NCBI GenBank assembly: GCA_020051095.1
Contig: JAGVJN010000017.1
Span: 1-64,000 of the forward strand
From: Pseudomonadota bacterium
Lineage (GTDB): Bacteria; Pseudomonadota; Gammaproteobacteria; Legionellales; Legionellaceae
DNA length: 64,000 nucleotides
Reading direction: 5' to 3'
Shown here: positions 40,376-49,468 of the stretch, in pieces
Layout of the letters: each line of letters begins with the position of its first letter
Numbering within the stretch: the first letter of the stretch is position 1
The notes under the pieces: generated by a model
What the model saw: only the letters and a program-made list of their open reading frames with translations
Databases searched by the model: none
What the model was told of the DNA's origin: nothing
Program-made: the position numbers and the translations under genes

Positions 40376-41491
40376 TTATTGCTCATCCTCTTCTTCAATC
40401 TTCAGCTTGCTATCCCCATCCAGGTTTTTGCCTTTTTCGGATAAACGAATTTTTAAGCCGACATTATTTTTCGAATCGGCAAAACGAATCGCATTTTCTT
40501 CTGAGATTTCTCCGGCGAAATACAAATCTAGCAATGCTTGGTCAAAAGTTTGCATGCCCAACTCACGACTTCGCTCCATGACCTCTTTGATTTCATCAAC
40601 TTTTCCCTTTTTTATTAAATCCGCAATATAGGGTGAGTTTAACAAAATTTCGACGGCTGGCACCCGTTGATCTTTAAGGCCAGGTATTAAGCGCAAGGAA
40701 ATGACTGCTTTTAAGTTGAGGGATAAATCCAGTAATAAATGCTGCTTTGCATCAGAGGGGAAGAAATTAATGACGCGCTCCATGGCTTGGTTTGCATTGT
40801 TGGCATGCAATGTCGATAAACATAAATGGCCTGTCTCCGCATAAGCAATAGCATGTTTCATTGTATCTCTATCGCGAATTTCCCCAATTAAAATGACATC
40901 AGGGGCCTCGCGCATCGCATTTTTTAGCGCGTTGGCAAAGGAGAGTGTGTCTAATCCTACTTCACGTTGATCCACAATCGATTTTTTATGGTGGTGTAAG
41001 TATTCTATGGGATCTTCGATGGTTAAAATATGGCTGCGATGGTTTTCGTTTCGAAAATTGATCATCGAGGCAAGCGTTGTTGATTTACCAGAGCTGGTTG
41101 AACCAACTACTAATACCAATCCACGCATTTCCATGATAATTGATTCAAGAATTTTAGGTAATTTCAGCTTTTCTAGTGACAAAATCTCTTCGCGAATGTA
41201 TCGAATTACAATGGCTTTTTCACCTCGCTGACGAAAAACATTGATACGAAATCGGCCAATATTGGCGAGTGATAGTGCCATATTCAATTCTAAATTTCGT
41301 TCAAACTCCACTTTTTGATCATCGGTCAAAAGAGACTCAACCAACTCCGACATTTGTTGTGGTTTCATCGGAGTTTTGCCAACCGGTGCGATTTGTCCCT
41401 CAATTTTGATACTAGGCGGCGCACCCACTGAAAAAAATAAATCAGAGGCGTTTTTATCAACCATCAAACGAAAAAAGGGCGTTATATCCAT
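40376..41491 (-). CDS. pilU: Type IV pilus retraction ATPase accessory PilU
   Basis: PilT/PilU ATPases drive pilus retraction at the inner-membrane base. The 371-residue protein has Walker A VVGSTSSGKSTTLA (about 125-138), an Asp box (IEDPIEYLHHHKKSIVDQREVG), Walker B (PDVILIGEIRD) and a His box (ETGHLCLSTLHANNA). The N-terminus FFRLMVDKNASDLFFSVGAPPS and the acidic C-terminal tail fit PilU better than PilT. No pilT is adjacent. It is convergent with the phosphodiesterase gene, two bases apart. Confidence 0.9.
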   Translation of the reverse strand: MDITPFFRLMVDKNASDLFFSVGAPPSIKIEGQIAPVGKTPMKPQQMSELVESLLTDDQKVEFERNLELNMALSLANIGRFRINVFRQRGEKAIVIRYIREEILSLEKLKLPKILESIIMEMRGLVLVVGSTSSGKSTTLASMINFRNENHRSHILTIEDPIEYLHHHKKSIVDQREVGLDTLSFANALKNAMREAPDVILIGEIRDRDTMKHAIAYAETGHLCLSTLHANNANQAMERVINFFPSDAKQHLLLDLSLNLKAVISLRLIPGLKDQRVPAVEILLNSPYIADLIKKGKVDEIKEVMERSRELGMQTFDQALLDLYFAGEISEENAIRFADSKNNVGLKIRLSEKGKNLDGDSKLKIEEEDEQ

Positions 41492-41644
41492 ATCGTTTAT
41501 CCATTTTTATTTTGGCAATGTCCCTATCGTTTCACGAACAGCAAAACATCGACGCTTTTTGGAGCGTTCTCTATAAGTTTAGACATCGTTTTGCTATTGA
41601 GCAAATCCAGCTTTTGCAGGACTTCTAAATCACTTGCTTCCTGT

Positions 41645-41755
41645 TCCCTTCTCCCCAGATATGGGGAGAAGATGTCCAAAGGGCAGATGATGGGTTGCTG
41701 AATCGAAGTTATTATTCTGATGTATAGCCGATTCCGTTTGAGATGCTTGTGATGA
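41645..41755 (+). repeat. Family C dispersed repeat, copy 1
   Basis: It starts with the hairpin CTTCTCCCC-agatat-GGGGAGAAG, then TGTCCAAAGGGCAGATGATGGG, then a conserved tail reading GTTGCTGAATCGAAGTTATT and ending GAGATGC. It shares all of this with the copies at 47.8, 57.1 and 63.8 kb. The reverse strand is open as an 84-codon frame (41524-41778) that I treat as repeat-derived, not as a gene. Confidence 0.85.
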
Positions 41756-41798
41756 GCTATACTCAAAGTAGAATCCATCCAACCAAGCAGGTCATATT

Positions 41799-42383
41799 AT
41801 GAGTAAGGAAGATTTAGCGATGCAAATTAGCAATGCTCGCCTGATATGTGCCATTTATTTTGGGCTATTAGCCGTTGTTGCTACAATCGTTATCGACACG
41901 TCCCTATATCTGCTGGGTGTTGAAGAGATGATCCCGATGTTTTGGGCAGTTATTCTTGCCACCGTTACTGCCGCAAGTTTTGGCGCACTGTTTGGTGAAA
42001 AAATCATTCATGTCGAACGTCAACATGCAAGCCGCTCTTTTCAATGGGGTTTTATCATGACCCTCGCCGCTTTACCGGTTTACGATTTAGGATTTTTCAT
42101 TTTAATGCATATGCACCAACCCGAAACCTTCCGTGGTGAGACAGTCGCAGGAATGTTTGGCCTCTATGGCGTATTGTTGCTTTATAGTTTCGCGCTCGTT
42201 GGCTTATGGCTAGCCATTGTCGCGGGTTTTGCTGCAATGTATCTGCGCTCAAAGCTGGTATATGACATACTCGACACCGATGAATATGAAATCAACGCGT
42301 CCGTCAAAGGCCATTCTAAAACAGCAGCTAACATGCCAAATGATGAGAAAGGAAGTCACGATTCCACAAAGAATTGCGCTTGA
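41799..42383 (+). CDS. Four-helix membrane protein, function unknown
   Basis: The 194-residue protein has four predicted membrane segments (about 14-40, 45-66, 83-105, 119-149) and a short hydrophilic C-terminal tail. I recognise no domain. A weak AGG ribosome site precedes the ATG. It lies just after a family C repeat and 69 bases before the nuclease-like gene on the same strand, so it may head that operon. Confidence 0.65.
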   Translation: MSKEDLAMQISNARLICAIYFGLLAVVATIVIDTSLYLLGVEEMIPMFWAVILATVTAASFGALFGEKIIHVERQHASRSFQWGFIMTLAALPVYDLGFFILMHMHQPETFRGETVAGMFGLYGVLLLYSFALVGLWLAIVAGFAAMYLRSKLVYDILDTDEYEINASVKGHSKTAANMPNDEKGSHDSTKNCA

Positions 42384-42452
42384 AATTAGTTTACGCCATA
42401 ATGCTAGGCAGAACTGGAGTTCACACTTCTGAAATACTGCCACAGGCTTTTT

Positions 42453-44987
42453 ATGTCTCCATTATATGACCTGTTATCAACCGACGCGACGATTGTCACA
42501 CCTAACCAACGACTTGCCCAAATTCTCATTCAACAATGGAGTAACCAGCAACATAATACAGTCACCCAATATCCACACTGCTATGCCTATACTATTTGGC
42601 TACGTCATTCATTTAATCAAGTCATTGCAAAGACCCCTGCTTCGTCTCATCCAATTTTAATTGATAACTTATCGGCTGTTCGCCTCTGGCATAAACTGAT
42701 GATCGAACAGGGGCATACGAATAGCAGTATCACCTTGGCAGAAAATCTCTATCAAGCTTGGTGTCAATGCCAAGCCTATCGATGCACCATTGATTTCGAT
42801 CAATTCAATTACAATCACCAAACACTCTGGTTTGCAAAGCTGGCCAAACAATTTGAAGCCTATCTGAAAGGAGCCAATCTGATCGTTGAATCGCAGCTAG
42901 CCGATTTTCTCTGCCATCACGCCAATGTGTTTGCTAAAAAGCATTTGATTTTTGCCTGCTTTGATCAACTGACTCCACAACAGTTATATTTGTTTGATTG
43001 CTTGACGAAACAAGGTATACAAATAGACCAACGTGATGTTGACCGCAAACCAGCTGTCAAATTAGGTAAGGTAACCTTAGCGGATACTAACCAGGAAAAC
43101 CAAGCCTGGATCGATTGGCTGGTCAACCAACACCAATCGGGCAAGCAATCCATTGCTGTGATACTTCCCAACTTGCAAGAGTGTGCAAAAGACATCCAAA
43201 GGCTGCTTCGATATCATTTTAAACCTGAACAATTTAATATTTCGATGGGACAATCACTGCTGGATTTCCCCCTGATAAGCCAAGCTTTAGTGTTATTAAA
43301 GCCAGCAACCCGAACATTTTCTAGTCTTGATATCCGCATCTTCTTAACATCGCCGTTTATAAAGGGTAGTCAGAGCGAATGGTTAAACCGGGCATTGCTT
43401 TTAGAAACGAATCGCCAACTCAAACAAACGGTCATAGCGAAAGAAATATGGAACACACTTATCGAAAAACACTGCCCAAGCCTTCATCAACTTTTTCAGG
43501 GCCTTCCCTCCTATCCTGAAAAAGCGTTACCCAGTGAATGGGCGAACCACTTTCATCAACGATTAAACCATTTTGGCTTTCCTGGGGATTATGGGCTCAC
43601 GTCAACGCTTTATCAATGTTATGAAAAATGGCTGGGTGTTTTAACTGACTATGCCCAATTTGATCGCATCGAATCCGCTCTCAACGTGAATGAGGCCATC
43701 GAACTTCTGCAAATGCACTTAACAAGGACCATCTTTCAACCACAATCGGCCATGTCGACCATCCAAATCCTGGGGATGTTGGAGGCAGCCGGTTGTGAAT
43801 TTGATGCCTTGTGGATGGCAGGACTGACGGATTTAACTCTGCCTGCCACCGGTCAACTAACCCCTTTTATTCCCATCCCCCTTCAACAAAAATTGGGGAT
43901 GCCTTATGCCTCTCAAGCAAAAGAATATGATATCGCCCAAAAACGACTAAACCGCTTTCACCATAGTTGTGAGGAGTTTGTCGTTAGCTTCGCCCATTTA
44001 AGTGATGACCGACCCAACATGCCCAGTCCATTAATAAGCCCCTATCCTGAGCTGGAAATTCAATTGTCCTCACAGAAAAACAAGCATCCACTCAATTGGC
44101 AAACCTATACGGATCCTCAAACAATACCACTGCAAGAAGGCGAAAGTATCCGCGGCGGTTCTCGTATCCTAGCGAATCAAGCACAATGCCCTTTTAAAGC
44201 GTTTGCTGCCCACCGATTAGGGATTCAAGACAGTGAAAAAGCCATTGATGGGCTTGATAATCGTGAAAAGGGAACCTTAATACATCTAATTTTACAAACA
44301 ATATGGCAGAAAATAGAAAGCCAAAATACGTTGAATACGATGAATCGAGAAACCCTGGTGCAATTGATTAACGAAACTATCAATCGTTGTGTATCCCAAG
44401 TATTTAACCAACCCCAAACTGACTTTGAAAAATCAGTCATCGCCTTAGAAAGACATAAGTTAAGCAAATTAATCTTAAGCGTACTTGAAGAAGATAAAAA
44501 AAGACCCCCTTTTCATCTTACTGCCGTTGAGCAAACCTGTAAGTATGACTTTGAACAGTTTTCCATCAAGCTAAAATTTGACCGACTCGATACCACGTTA
44601 GAAGATGGCAGCAAATGGATAATTGATTATAAATCAACGATTCCAAGTGGTACACCCTGGCTAGATGACAGGCCAGATGATTCACAATTGCTATTATATG
44701 CCCTACTCGATGAAGATATCCGCACGATCAGTTATATGCAAGTGCAGACAGGCGATGTTAAGCATCGGGGTTTTGCAGAACACCCACCGCCTATCCATGG
44801 TATCTCTGCTGCCAAAAAGAAGACTTGGGCAGATTATCGACTACAATGGAAAAGCGTGGTAAACGAACTTGCCAATGAATTTTCTCATGGGGTTGTTCGC
44901 CCGCACCCCAAAAAAAATACAATCTGCCTCACCTGCCCTTATGGCCAATTATGCCGCTATCCTTTACAAACAGAGGATAGTGAATGA
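42453..44987 (+). CDS. AddB-like PD-(D/E)XK nuclease, probable DNA repair protein
   Basis: The 844-residue protein resembles the RecB/AddB-type 'probable DNA repair protein' family. It has a degenerate helicase-like N-terminal part (TPNQRLAQIL near 16-25 in place of a Walker A, GMLEAAGCEFDALWMAGL) and a C-terminal RecB-type nuclease with DYKST (725-729). Four cysteines are placed as in the AddB iron-sulphur nuclease: one in QCPFKAFA (about 578) and three in CLTCPYGQLC (about 825-834). No addA or recB partner is adjacent. It overlaps the next gene by four bases. Confidence 0.85.
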   Translation: MSPLYDLLSTDATIVTPNQRLAQILIQQWSNQQHNTVTQYPHCYAYTIWLRHSFNQVIAKTPASSHPILIDNLSAVRLWHKLMIEQGHTNSSITLAENLYQAWCQCQAYRCTIDFDQFNYNHQTLWFAKLAKQFEAYLKGANLIVESQLADFLCHHANVFAKKHLIFACFDQLTPQQLYLFDCLTKQGIQIDQRDVDRKPAVKLGKVTLADTNQENQAWIDWLVNQHQSGKQSIAVILPNLQECAKDIQRLLRYHFKPEQFNISMGQSLLDFPLISQALVLLKPATRTFSSLDIRIFLTSPFIKGSQSEWLNRALLLETNRQLKQTVIAKEIWNTLIEKHCPSLHQLFQGLPSYPEKALPSEWANHFHQRLNHFGFPGDYGLTSTLYQCYEKWLGVLTDYAQFDRIESALNVNEAIELLQMHLTRTIFQPQSAMSTIQILGMLEAAGCEFDALWMAGLTDLTLPATGQLTPFIPIPLQQKLGMPYASQAKEYDIAQKRLNRFHHSCEEFVVSFAHLSDDRPNMPSPLISPYPELEIQLSSQKNKHPLNWQTYTDPQTIPLQEGESIRGGSRILANQAQCPFKAFAAHRLGIQDSEKAIDGLDNREKGTLIHLILQTIWQKIESQNTLNTMNRETLVQLINETINRCVSQVFNQPQTDFEKSVIALERHKLSKLILSVLEEDKKRPPFHLTAVEQTCKYDFEQFSIKLKFDRLDTTLEDGSKWIIDYKSTIPSGTPWLDDRPDDSQLLLYALLDEDIRTISYMQVQTGDVKHRGFAEHPPPIHGISAAKKKTWADYRLQWKSVVNELANEFSHGVVRPHPKKNTICLTCPYGQLCRYPLQTEDSE

Positions 44988-45844
44988 AACATTTACTCAT
45001 AGGCTATGGTTATACGGCCTCTTATTTATTAGAGCAGTTAATTGCGCAAGGTGAGACCGTCGAGGCTTATTCGAGAACCCCAAAGCCCATTCCAGCAATG
45101 TCTGCGCAGCTAATAGTTGGTGATGTCATAAACCAAGGCGTTGGCCAGCAAGCAGATCCTTTCTTTCTATACTATTTTATTTCACCTCCCAATCAGGGTA
45201 CCGACGATGCGTATTTACGACAATTTTTGCAACGAACGGATTTAACACGCTGCCAAGGAATTATTTATATCAGCTCGAGTGCCGTGTATGGGGATCATCA
45301 CGGTGAAAGGGTGGATGAAACCAGTGACTGCTATATTACAACGGATCGGCAAAAAAGACGGTTAGATGCTGAAATGCAGGTGTTAGCCATCAGCCAACAG
45401 CGAAATATACCCGCGTTGATATTGCGTTGTGCAGGCATTTATGGACAAAATCGCCTTCCTATTGAGGCGGCGCGGATACAAAAGCCAATCATCCTCTCAA
45501 GCCAAGCTCCTCTAACCAACTTAATATACGTTGCAGACTTAGCTTATATCATTAACACGTTGGTTAAAGAGAGAGTTTCAGGCATTTTTAACGTTGCCGA
45601 TGGGAAACCACGACCAATGGGGTACCTACAACAAACGATAGCACAGCAACTAAACTATCCAGCTCCTCATGAGCTGCCATACTCCCAACTGCTCGAACAA
45701 GCCACGGAAATGAAGCGATTTTTTATGGAAAGCAGCAAACAGTTAGATGTTAGAAAACTACTTGCTGTCCTGCCAAAAGACTTCCAGTTCACCCAAATGA
45801 CGGATGTCATCCACCAATGTTTCCCAAATCAAGGAGATAACTAA
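44984..45844 (+). CDS. Atypical SDR epimerase/dehydratase (YeeZ-like)
   Basis: The 286-residue Rossmann-fold protein has the short nucleotide motif LLIGYGYTASYL, and SSSAVYGDHHGERVDE where extended SDRs carry the catalytic Tyr region. The full YxxxK pair is not obvious: YITTDRQKR follows. It fits the YeeZ-type atypical SDRs, whose substrate is unknown. It is coupled by ATGA to the nuclease gene and by TAATG to the following epimerase gene. Confidence 0.75.
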   Translation: MKHLLIGYGYTASYLLEQLIAQGETVEAYSRTPKPIPAMSAQLIVGDVINQGVGQQADPFFLYYFISPPNQGTDDAYLRQFLQRTDLTRCQGIIYISSSAVYGDHHGERVDETSDCYITTDRQKRRLDAEMQVLAISQQRNIPALILRCAGIYGQNRLPIEAARIQKPIILSSQAPLTNLIYVADLAYIINTLVKERVSGIFNVADGKPRPMGYLQQTIAQQLNYPAPHELPYSQLLEQATEMKRFFMESSKQLDVRKLLAVLPKDFQFTQMTDVIHQCFPNQGDN

Positions 45845-46767
45845 TGCATATCCTCATCGCAGGGGCATCCGGTTTCATTGGCCGCCATCTTATTAATCAC
45901 TGGTCAAGCAAGCATCAAATATCGGTATTAGGGCGTAATAAGGCAACTTTACATCGTCTTTTTCCGGATAAAATCGCATGCTATCATTGGGATGAGCTTG
46001 AAAAAATCAACCCCCATGATTTGCAGGTAGTCATTAATCTATGTGGTTATAATATTGGTAAAAGGCGTTGGTCTGAAGCCGTCAAACAGTTAATCATCGA
46101 TTCTCGCGTTGAAACGACGACATCCTTAATTAATTGGTTATCACATCACCAAGCAACGCCACACTTTTATTGCGCCAATGCCATTGGATTATATGGCCTA
46201 CAAGATCAACCATCTGATACAACTAAAGACGAAGAAACCCTCGTTGAAACAAATAATCCATCTGACTTTCTTAGCCAAGTGAGCATTTTATGGAAGCAAG
46301 CGGCTGAAAAGGCATTGGAACATGATATCCCACTGACAATCACCTGCTTTGGTGTCGTTTTAGGCAAGGGAGAAGGCATGCTTAAAAAAATTGCGCCTTC
46401 TTTTAAGTTTGGCCTCGGTAGCATCATGGGCACCGGCGAGCAAATGCTCTCTTGGGTTCATATCGATGATATTGTTAAAGGCTATGATTTTTTAATCGAA
46501 AATCCAAACATCACGGGCATCATCAACCTTTGTTCTCCAAATCCTGTGCCTCAAAAAACGTTTGCCCAAACTCTAGCCAAAGCCATGAAACGCCCTTTGC
46601 TACTAAAAACGCCTGAATTTGTCATTCGAATGCTCTTTGGCGAAATGGGAGAATGCCTGATTATCCATGGCCAACGTGTGATCCCTAAACGATTACTTGC
46701 CTTAGATTTTGTGTTTGTTTATCCAACCATTGAAGAAGCCTTAACCGCTGAGTTTCAGCCATCATGA
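45844..46767 (+). CDS. TIGR01777-type nucleoside-diphosphate-sugar epimerase (YfcH-like)
   Basis: The 307-residue protein belongs to the YfcH/TIGR01777 extended SDRs. It has HILIAGASGFIGRHLINHW at the N-terminus, NLCGYNIGKRRWSEAVKQLI with DSRVETT, and the C-terminal MLFGEMGECLIIHGQRVIPK-type helix (DUF1731). Homologues bind NADP(H), but their physiological role is poorly known. It overlaps both neighbours, so it belongs to a tight operon with birA. Confidence 0.9.
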   Translation: MHILIAGASGFIGRHLINHWSSKHQISVLGRNKATLHRLFPDKIACYHWDELEKINPHDLQVVINLCGYNIGKRRWSEAVKQLIIDSRVETTTSLINWLSHHQATPHFYCANAIGLYGLQDQPSDTTKDEETLVETNNPSDFLSQVSILWKQAAEKALEHDIPLTITCFGVVLGKGEGMLKKIAPSFKFGLGSIMGTGEQMLSWVHIDDIVKGYDFLIENPNITGIINLCSPNPVPQKTFAQTLAKAMKRPLLLKTPEFVIRMLFGEMGECLIIHGQRVIPKRLLALDFVFVYPTIEEALTAEFQPS

Positions 46768-47738
46768 CTTATCCATCGCCTTATCAACTGTTAAATTATT
46801 TAAGTCATGATTGTTGGGTATCGGGTCCAAATTTGGCTGATAAAATGGGGCTATCTCGGACCGCCATCTGGAAACAAGTTAAAAAACTACAATCTAATGG
46901 TGTCGCGATTGAGAACAGTCATCACGGCTACCGCCTAAGCGACTCGTTAATCTTGCTTGATCAAAGTTCGATTGATAGTGGCATTGATGCCGAGTGGCAT
47001 GAACAAGGCATTGAGTTGTTAGTATTACCAACGATAGACTCGACCAATACCTATGTGAAACGCCATGTCAAAACTAAACCTTGGACTGTCTGCGTCAGTG
47101 AACAACAAACAGCTGGGCGAGGACGGCTGGGACGTTCTTGGGCTTCACCCTTTGGTGAAAATATGTATTTAAGCATCGCCTGGCGAACCACCGTAAGCCT
47201 AGCAAAATTGTCTGGGTTAAGCCTAGCTGCTAGTTTGGCCTTGCGCAATGCACTGCGCCCATGGATAGATAATTTAAAAGTAAAGTGGCCAAATGATCTG
47301 TTTTGGCAAGGAAAAAAAGTTGCGGGGTGTTTAGTTGAGGTCACCGCTGAAAGCCACGGTAACAGCTTAATTGTTGTTGGTTTGGGTTTAAACATTAATA
47401 CACAAACTCGTGATCGCCCCTTAAGTCATCTCCCCCACTGTTCCCTCCGTGATATTGTCAAACGCCCGGTCAATCGGAATGAGATAATCGTTGCCACAAT
47501 CAATCACTGCCTGCATGCATTTAAACAATTTGAGTTTCAGGGTTTAACGCCGTTACAAAATACATGGAAAGAAGCTGATTATCTCTATAACCAGCCCATT
47601 ACGATTTACCAATCCCAAAAGCAAATACAAGGCATTGCCAAAGGCATCAATGACCTGGGGCATTTGCTGGTTGAACAGGAAAATGGATTGATTGAAGAAA
47701 TCAGTAGCGGCGACGCGACGTTAAATCACCCTTCATAA
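46764..47738 (+). CDS. birA: Bifunctional biotin ligase / biotin operon repressor BirA
   Basis: BirA activates biotin to biotinyl-AMP and attaches it to the AccB subunit. With its N-terminal winged helix it also represses biotin synthesis. The 324-residue protein has the helix-turn-helix (SGPNLADKMGLSRTAIWKQV, about 18-37), the ligase motif GRGRLGRSW, KWPNDLFWQGKKVAGCLVE, and the C-terminal SH3-like domain. The presence of the HTH indicates a group II regulator. It overlaps the preceding epimerase gene by four bases. Confidence 0.96.
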   Translation: MTYPSPYQLLNYLSHDCWVSGPNLADKMGLSRTAIWKQVKKLQSNGVAIENSHHGYRLSDSLILLDQSSIDSGIDAEWHEQGIELLVLPTIDSTNTYVKRHVKTKPWTVCVSEQQTAGRGRLGRSWASPFGENMYLSIAWRTTVSLAKLSGLSLAASLALRNALRPWIDNLKVKWPNDLFWQGKKVAGCLVEVTAESHGNSLIVVGLGLNINTQTRDRPLSHLPHCSLRDIVKRPVNRNEIIVATINHCLHAFKQFEFQGLTPLQNTWKEADYLYNQPITIYQSQKQIQGIAKGINDLGHLLVEQENGLIEEISSGDATLNHPS

Positions 47739-47769
47739 AAAAAAAACATCTTCAGGACGTCTAAATAAC

Positions 47770-47893
47770 TTTCTTCATTGTTCCCCTCTCCCCGGAAACA
47801 GGGAGAGAGTGCCCAAAGGGTGGGAGAGGGGTTTTTGAAATGAAATTATATCCTGATGTGTGGCACCGAGTGCCTAAAATGCTTACGAAAAAG
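47770..47893 (+). repeat. Family C dispersed repeat, copy 2 (diverged)
   Basis: It contains CTTTCTTCATTG, the hairpin CCTCTCCCC...GGGAGAG, GTGCCCAAAGGG, ATGTGTGGCACCGAGTGCC and a final AATGCTTACGAAAAA. The outer ends match copy 4 (63806-63931). The interior is the most diverged of the four copies. It lies 32 bases after birA and runs into the csrA-side terminator. Confidence 0.75.
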
Positions 47894-47910
47894 CCCGAAT
47901 TAACGGGCTT
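47884..47910 (-). terminator. Intrinsic terminator downstream of csrA
   Basis: Read on the minus strand, AAGCCCG-TTAATT-CGGGCTT forms a 7-bp stem followed at once by TTT, a classical intrinsic terminator. It lies about 146 bases after the csrA stop codon. The intervening 47911-48056 holds no gene that I can see, so csrA has a long 3' untranslated region or a small RNA there. Confidence 0.7.
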
Positions 47911-48056
47911 AGTAGGATGACTTAGGCCTTTTCCAATTCGGCCATATGTATAATAGCTTAGCGCAATTGTCTCAGGCTTTTTAAAAGTTAATTACTAGCG
48001 ACAATGCGGTAATGAACTCATATCAAAGCGATTAATTGACACGATTGGATGTGTTA

Positions 48057-48254
48057 TTAGTCACTGCTCTCGTCAGCAGGTGCACCTTCTTTCTCTTGTT
48101 GAATACGAAGGTAAATCTCTTCACGATGAACTGAGACATCTTTAGGGGCGTTAATACCCAAACGAACTTGGTTCCCTTTGACACCTAATACGGTGATATT
48201 TACGTCGTCGCCAATAATCAAGGTTTCGCCAATTCGCCGAGTCAGAATTAACAT
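48057..48254 (-). CDS. csrA: Carbon storage regulator CsrA
   Basis: CsrA is a dimeric RNA-binding regulator that blocks ribosome access at GGA motifs. In Legionella-type bacteria it controls the switch between replicative and transmissive phases. The 65-residue protein starts [17 protein letters not shown] and has the binding-site region [18 protein letters not shown]. The upstream in-frame start at 48305 would add 17 foreign residues; the ATG at 48254 has a GGAGA site 7 bases upstream, so I use it. Confidence 0.97.
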   Translation of the reverse strand: MLILTRRIGETLIIGDDVNITVLGVKGNQVRLGINAPKDVSVHREEIYLRIQQEKEGAPADESSD

Positions 48255-48361
48255 ATCAATTTCTCCATTACATACTTGCCACCATTCTTCCGTAACGGAT
48301 CCCATGGCGATAAGATATAGCTCAACTTGTATAATATTATAACATAATTATCGTTATTCAG

Positions 48362-48383
48362 GGTTTATTTTACACAATAAACC
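48362..48383 (-). terminator. Stem-loop after the glycosyl-phosphate transferase gene
   Basis: GGTTTATT and AATAAACC form a perfect 8-bp stem with a 6-base loop, 11 bases after the stop codon at 48395. There is no clear U-tract. Confidence 0.4.
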
Positions 48384-48394
48384 TTAAGGAAATA

Positions 48395-49468
48395 TTAAGG
48401 GGAATTTAAAATCATTTCTTCTTCTTTCAGTGTATCCTTTTTACCACCTTCAAAATACAACACTAAAACCACAATGGGCATATAAGCAATGCTCATAGCC
48501 AAAAGGGGATTTATCATACCAAAGGACACAGCATAAGCCCAGGGAAATAACCAAACTAGATTAATAGCCGTTACGCCAAGGGTAACGGGAATATGGCTTT
48601 TATAATGTCGGCTTGCATGTTGATAGGCATGAGAACGATGTGCCTTAAAAACATCTTCTTTTAAGTAGAAACGTCTCAGTAACGTCATTGTGGCATCCGT
48701 GATGAAATTTGCGAGCAAAATGATACACACAATAAATGATACCCAAGATATCGTCGCTAGATAGAGGCTAACCATCGCAATAAAGGCCCCTAAAAAACTG
48801 GATCCAACATCGCCCATAAACAGTTTTGCTTTTGGAAAATTCCATACGAAAAAACCAATCAACAAGGGGCAAAGCATCCACGTTAGTTCAGCCAAGGGGA
48901 AAAATAGGCGATCATGATAAAAAAAGGTAATACTTAACAGAAAAAATAAGGCTTCTGCTGCAGCAATACCATCAATTCCGTCCATAAAATTATATAAGTT
49001 GGTCATCCAAATCAAAAACAAATAACTAAAGCCTACAAACAATAAATAGCCTGCTTTTTCATTGACGAAATGAGGCATCAGGCTTCCTAACAGTGGTCCG
49101 ACTAACAACCAATATAAAAAAATGGAAAACACGATAATCTGGCAGGTTAATCTGAATTTCGCAGATAGCTGATAGCGATCATCCACAAAGCCGAGTGCTG
49201 CTATGAGCAAAGCGGAGATAAACATATAGCCATTACCTGGGTTGCTATATGCATGATTCATCGTTTGCCAAAGTAGGATCCCAGCCCAAATCGCAACAAT
49301 AAGGACGACAAAAACTATCCCACCACCTCTTGGTGTTGGTAGCGCATGGGAACTTCGATCATTGGGCACATCCAATAACCCTTTTTGAAAGGCGTGGCGG
49401 CGGAAAATTCCCGTGCACAAAAAACTTAAACCAAAAAGTAAGGCAACGGTAACGGCATGAACAATCAT
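48395..49468 (-). CDS. WecA/MraY-family polyprenyl-phosphate sugar-1-phosphate transferase (WbpL-like)
   Basis: The 357-residue protein has about ten membrane segments and the family's cytoplasmic motifs: DDRYQLSAKFRLTCQ (Mg-binding Asp pair), NLYNFMDGIDGIAAAEA (nucleophile region) and LFMGDVGSSFLGA. An early RSSHALPTPRGGG is the sugar-nucleotide end. It starts O-antigen or glycan assembly on undecaprenyl phosphate. GlcNAc, GalNAc or a derived sugar is possible, and WbpL is the closest type. Its start codon overlaps the end of add by one base. manC at 54-56 kb may serve the same glycan. Confidence 0.88.
   Translation of the reverse strand: MIVHAVTVALLFGLSFLCTGIFRRHAFQKGLLDVPNDRSSHALPTPRGGGIVFVVLIVAIWAGILLWQTMNHAYSNPGNGYMFISALLIAALGFVDDRYQLSAKFRLTCQIIVFSIFLYWLLVGPLLGSLMPHFVNEKAGYLLFVGFSYLFLIWMTNLYNFMDGIDGIAAAEALFFLLSITFFYHDRLFFPLAELTWMLCPLLIGFFVWNFPKAKLFMGDVGSSFLGAFIAMVSLYLATISWVSFIVCIILLANFITDATMTLLRRFYLKEDVFKAHRSHAYQHASRHYKSHIPVTLGVTAINLVWLFPWAYAVSFGMINPLLAMSIAYMPIVVLVLYFEGGKKDTLKEEEMILNSP

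Noticed and set aside
41524-41778. 84-codon minus-strand reading frame
   Set aside because: Its first half is the reverse strand of a family C repeat and the rest has no recognisable domain or ribosome site. It is kept only as evidence that the repeat is open in this frame.
48255-48305. Longer CsrA N-terminus
   Set aside because: CsrA proteins begin MLILTRR; the downstream ATG has a good ribosome site.
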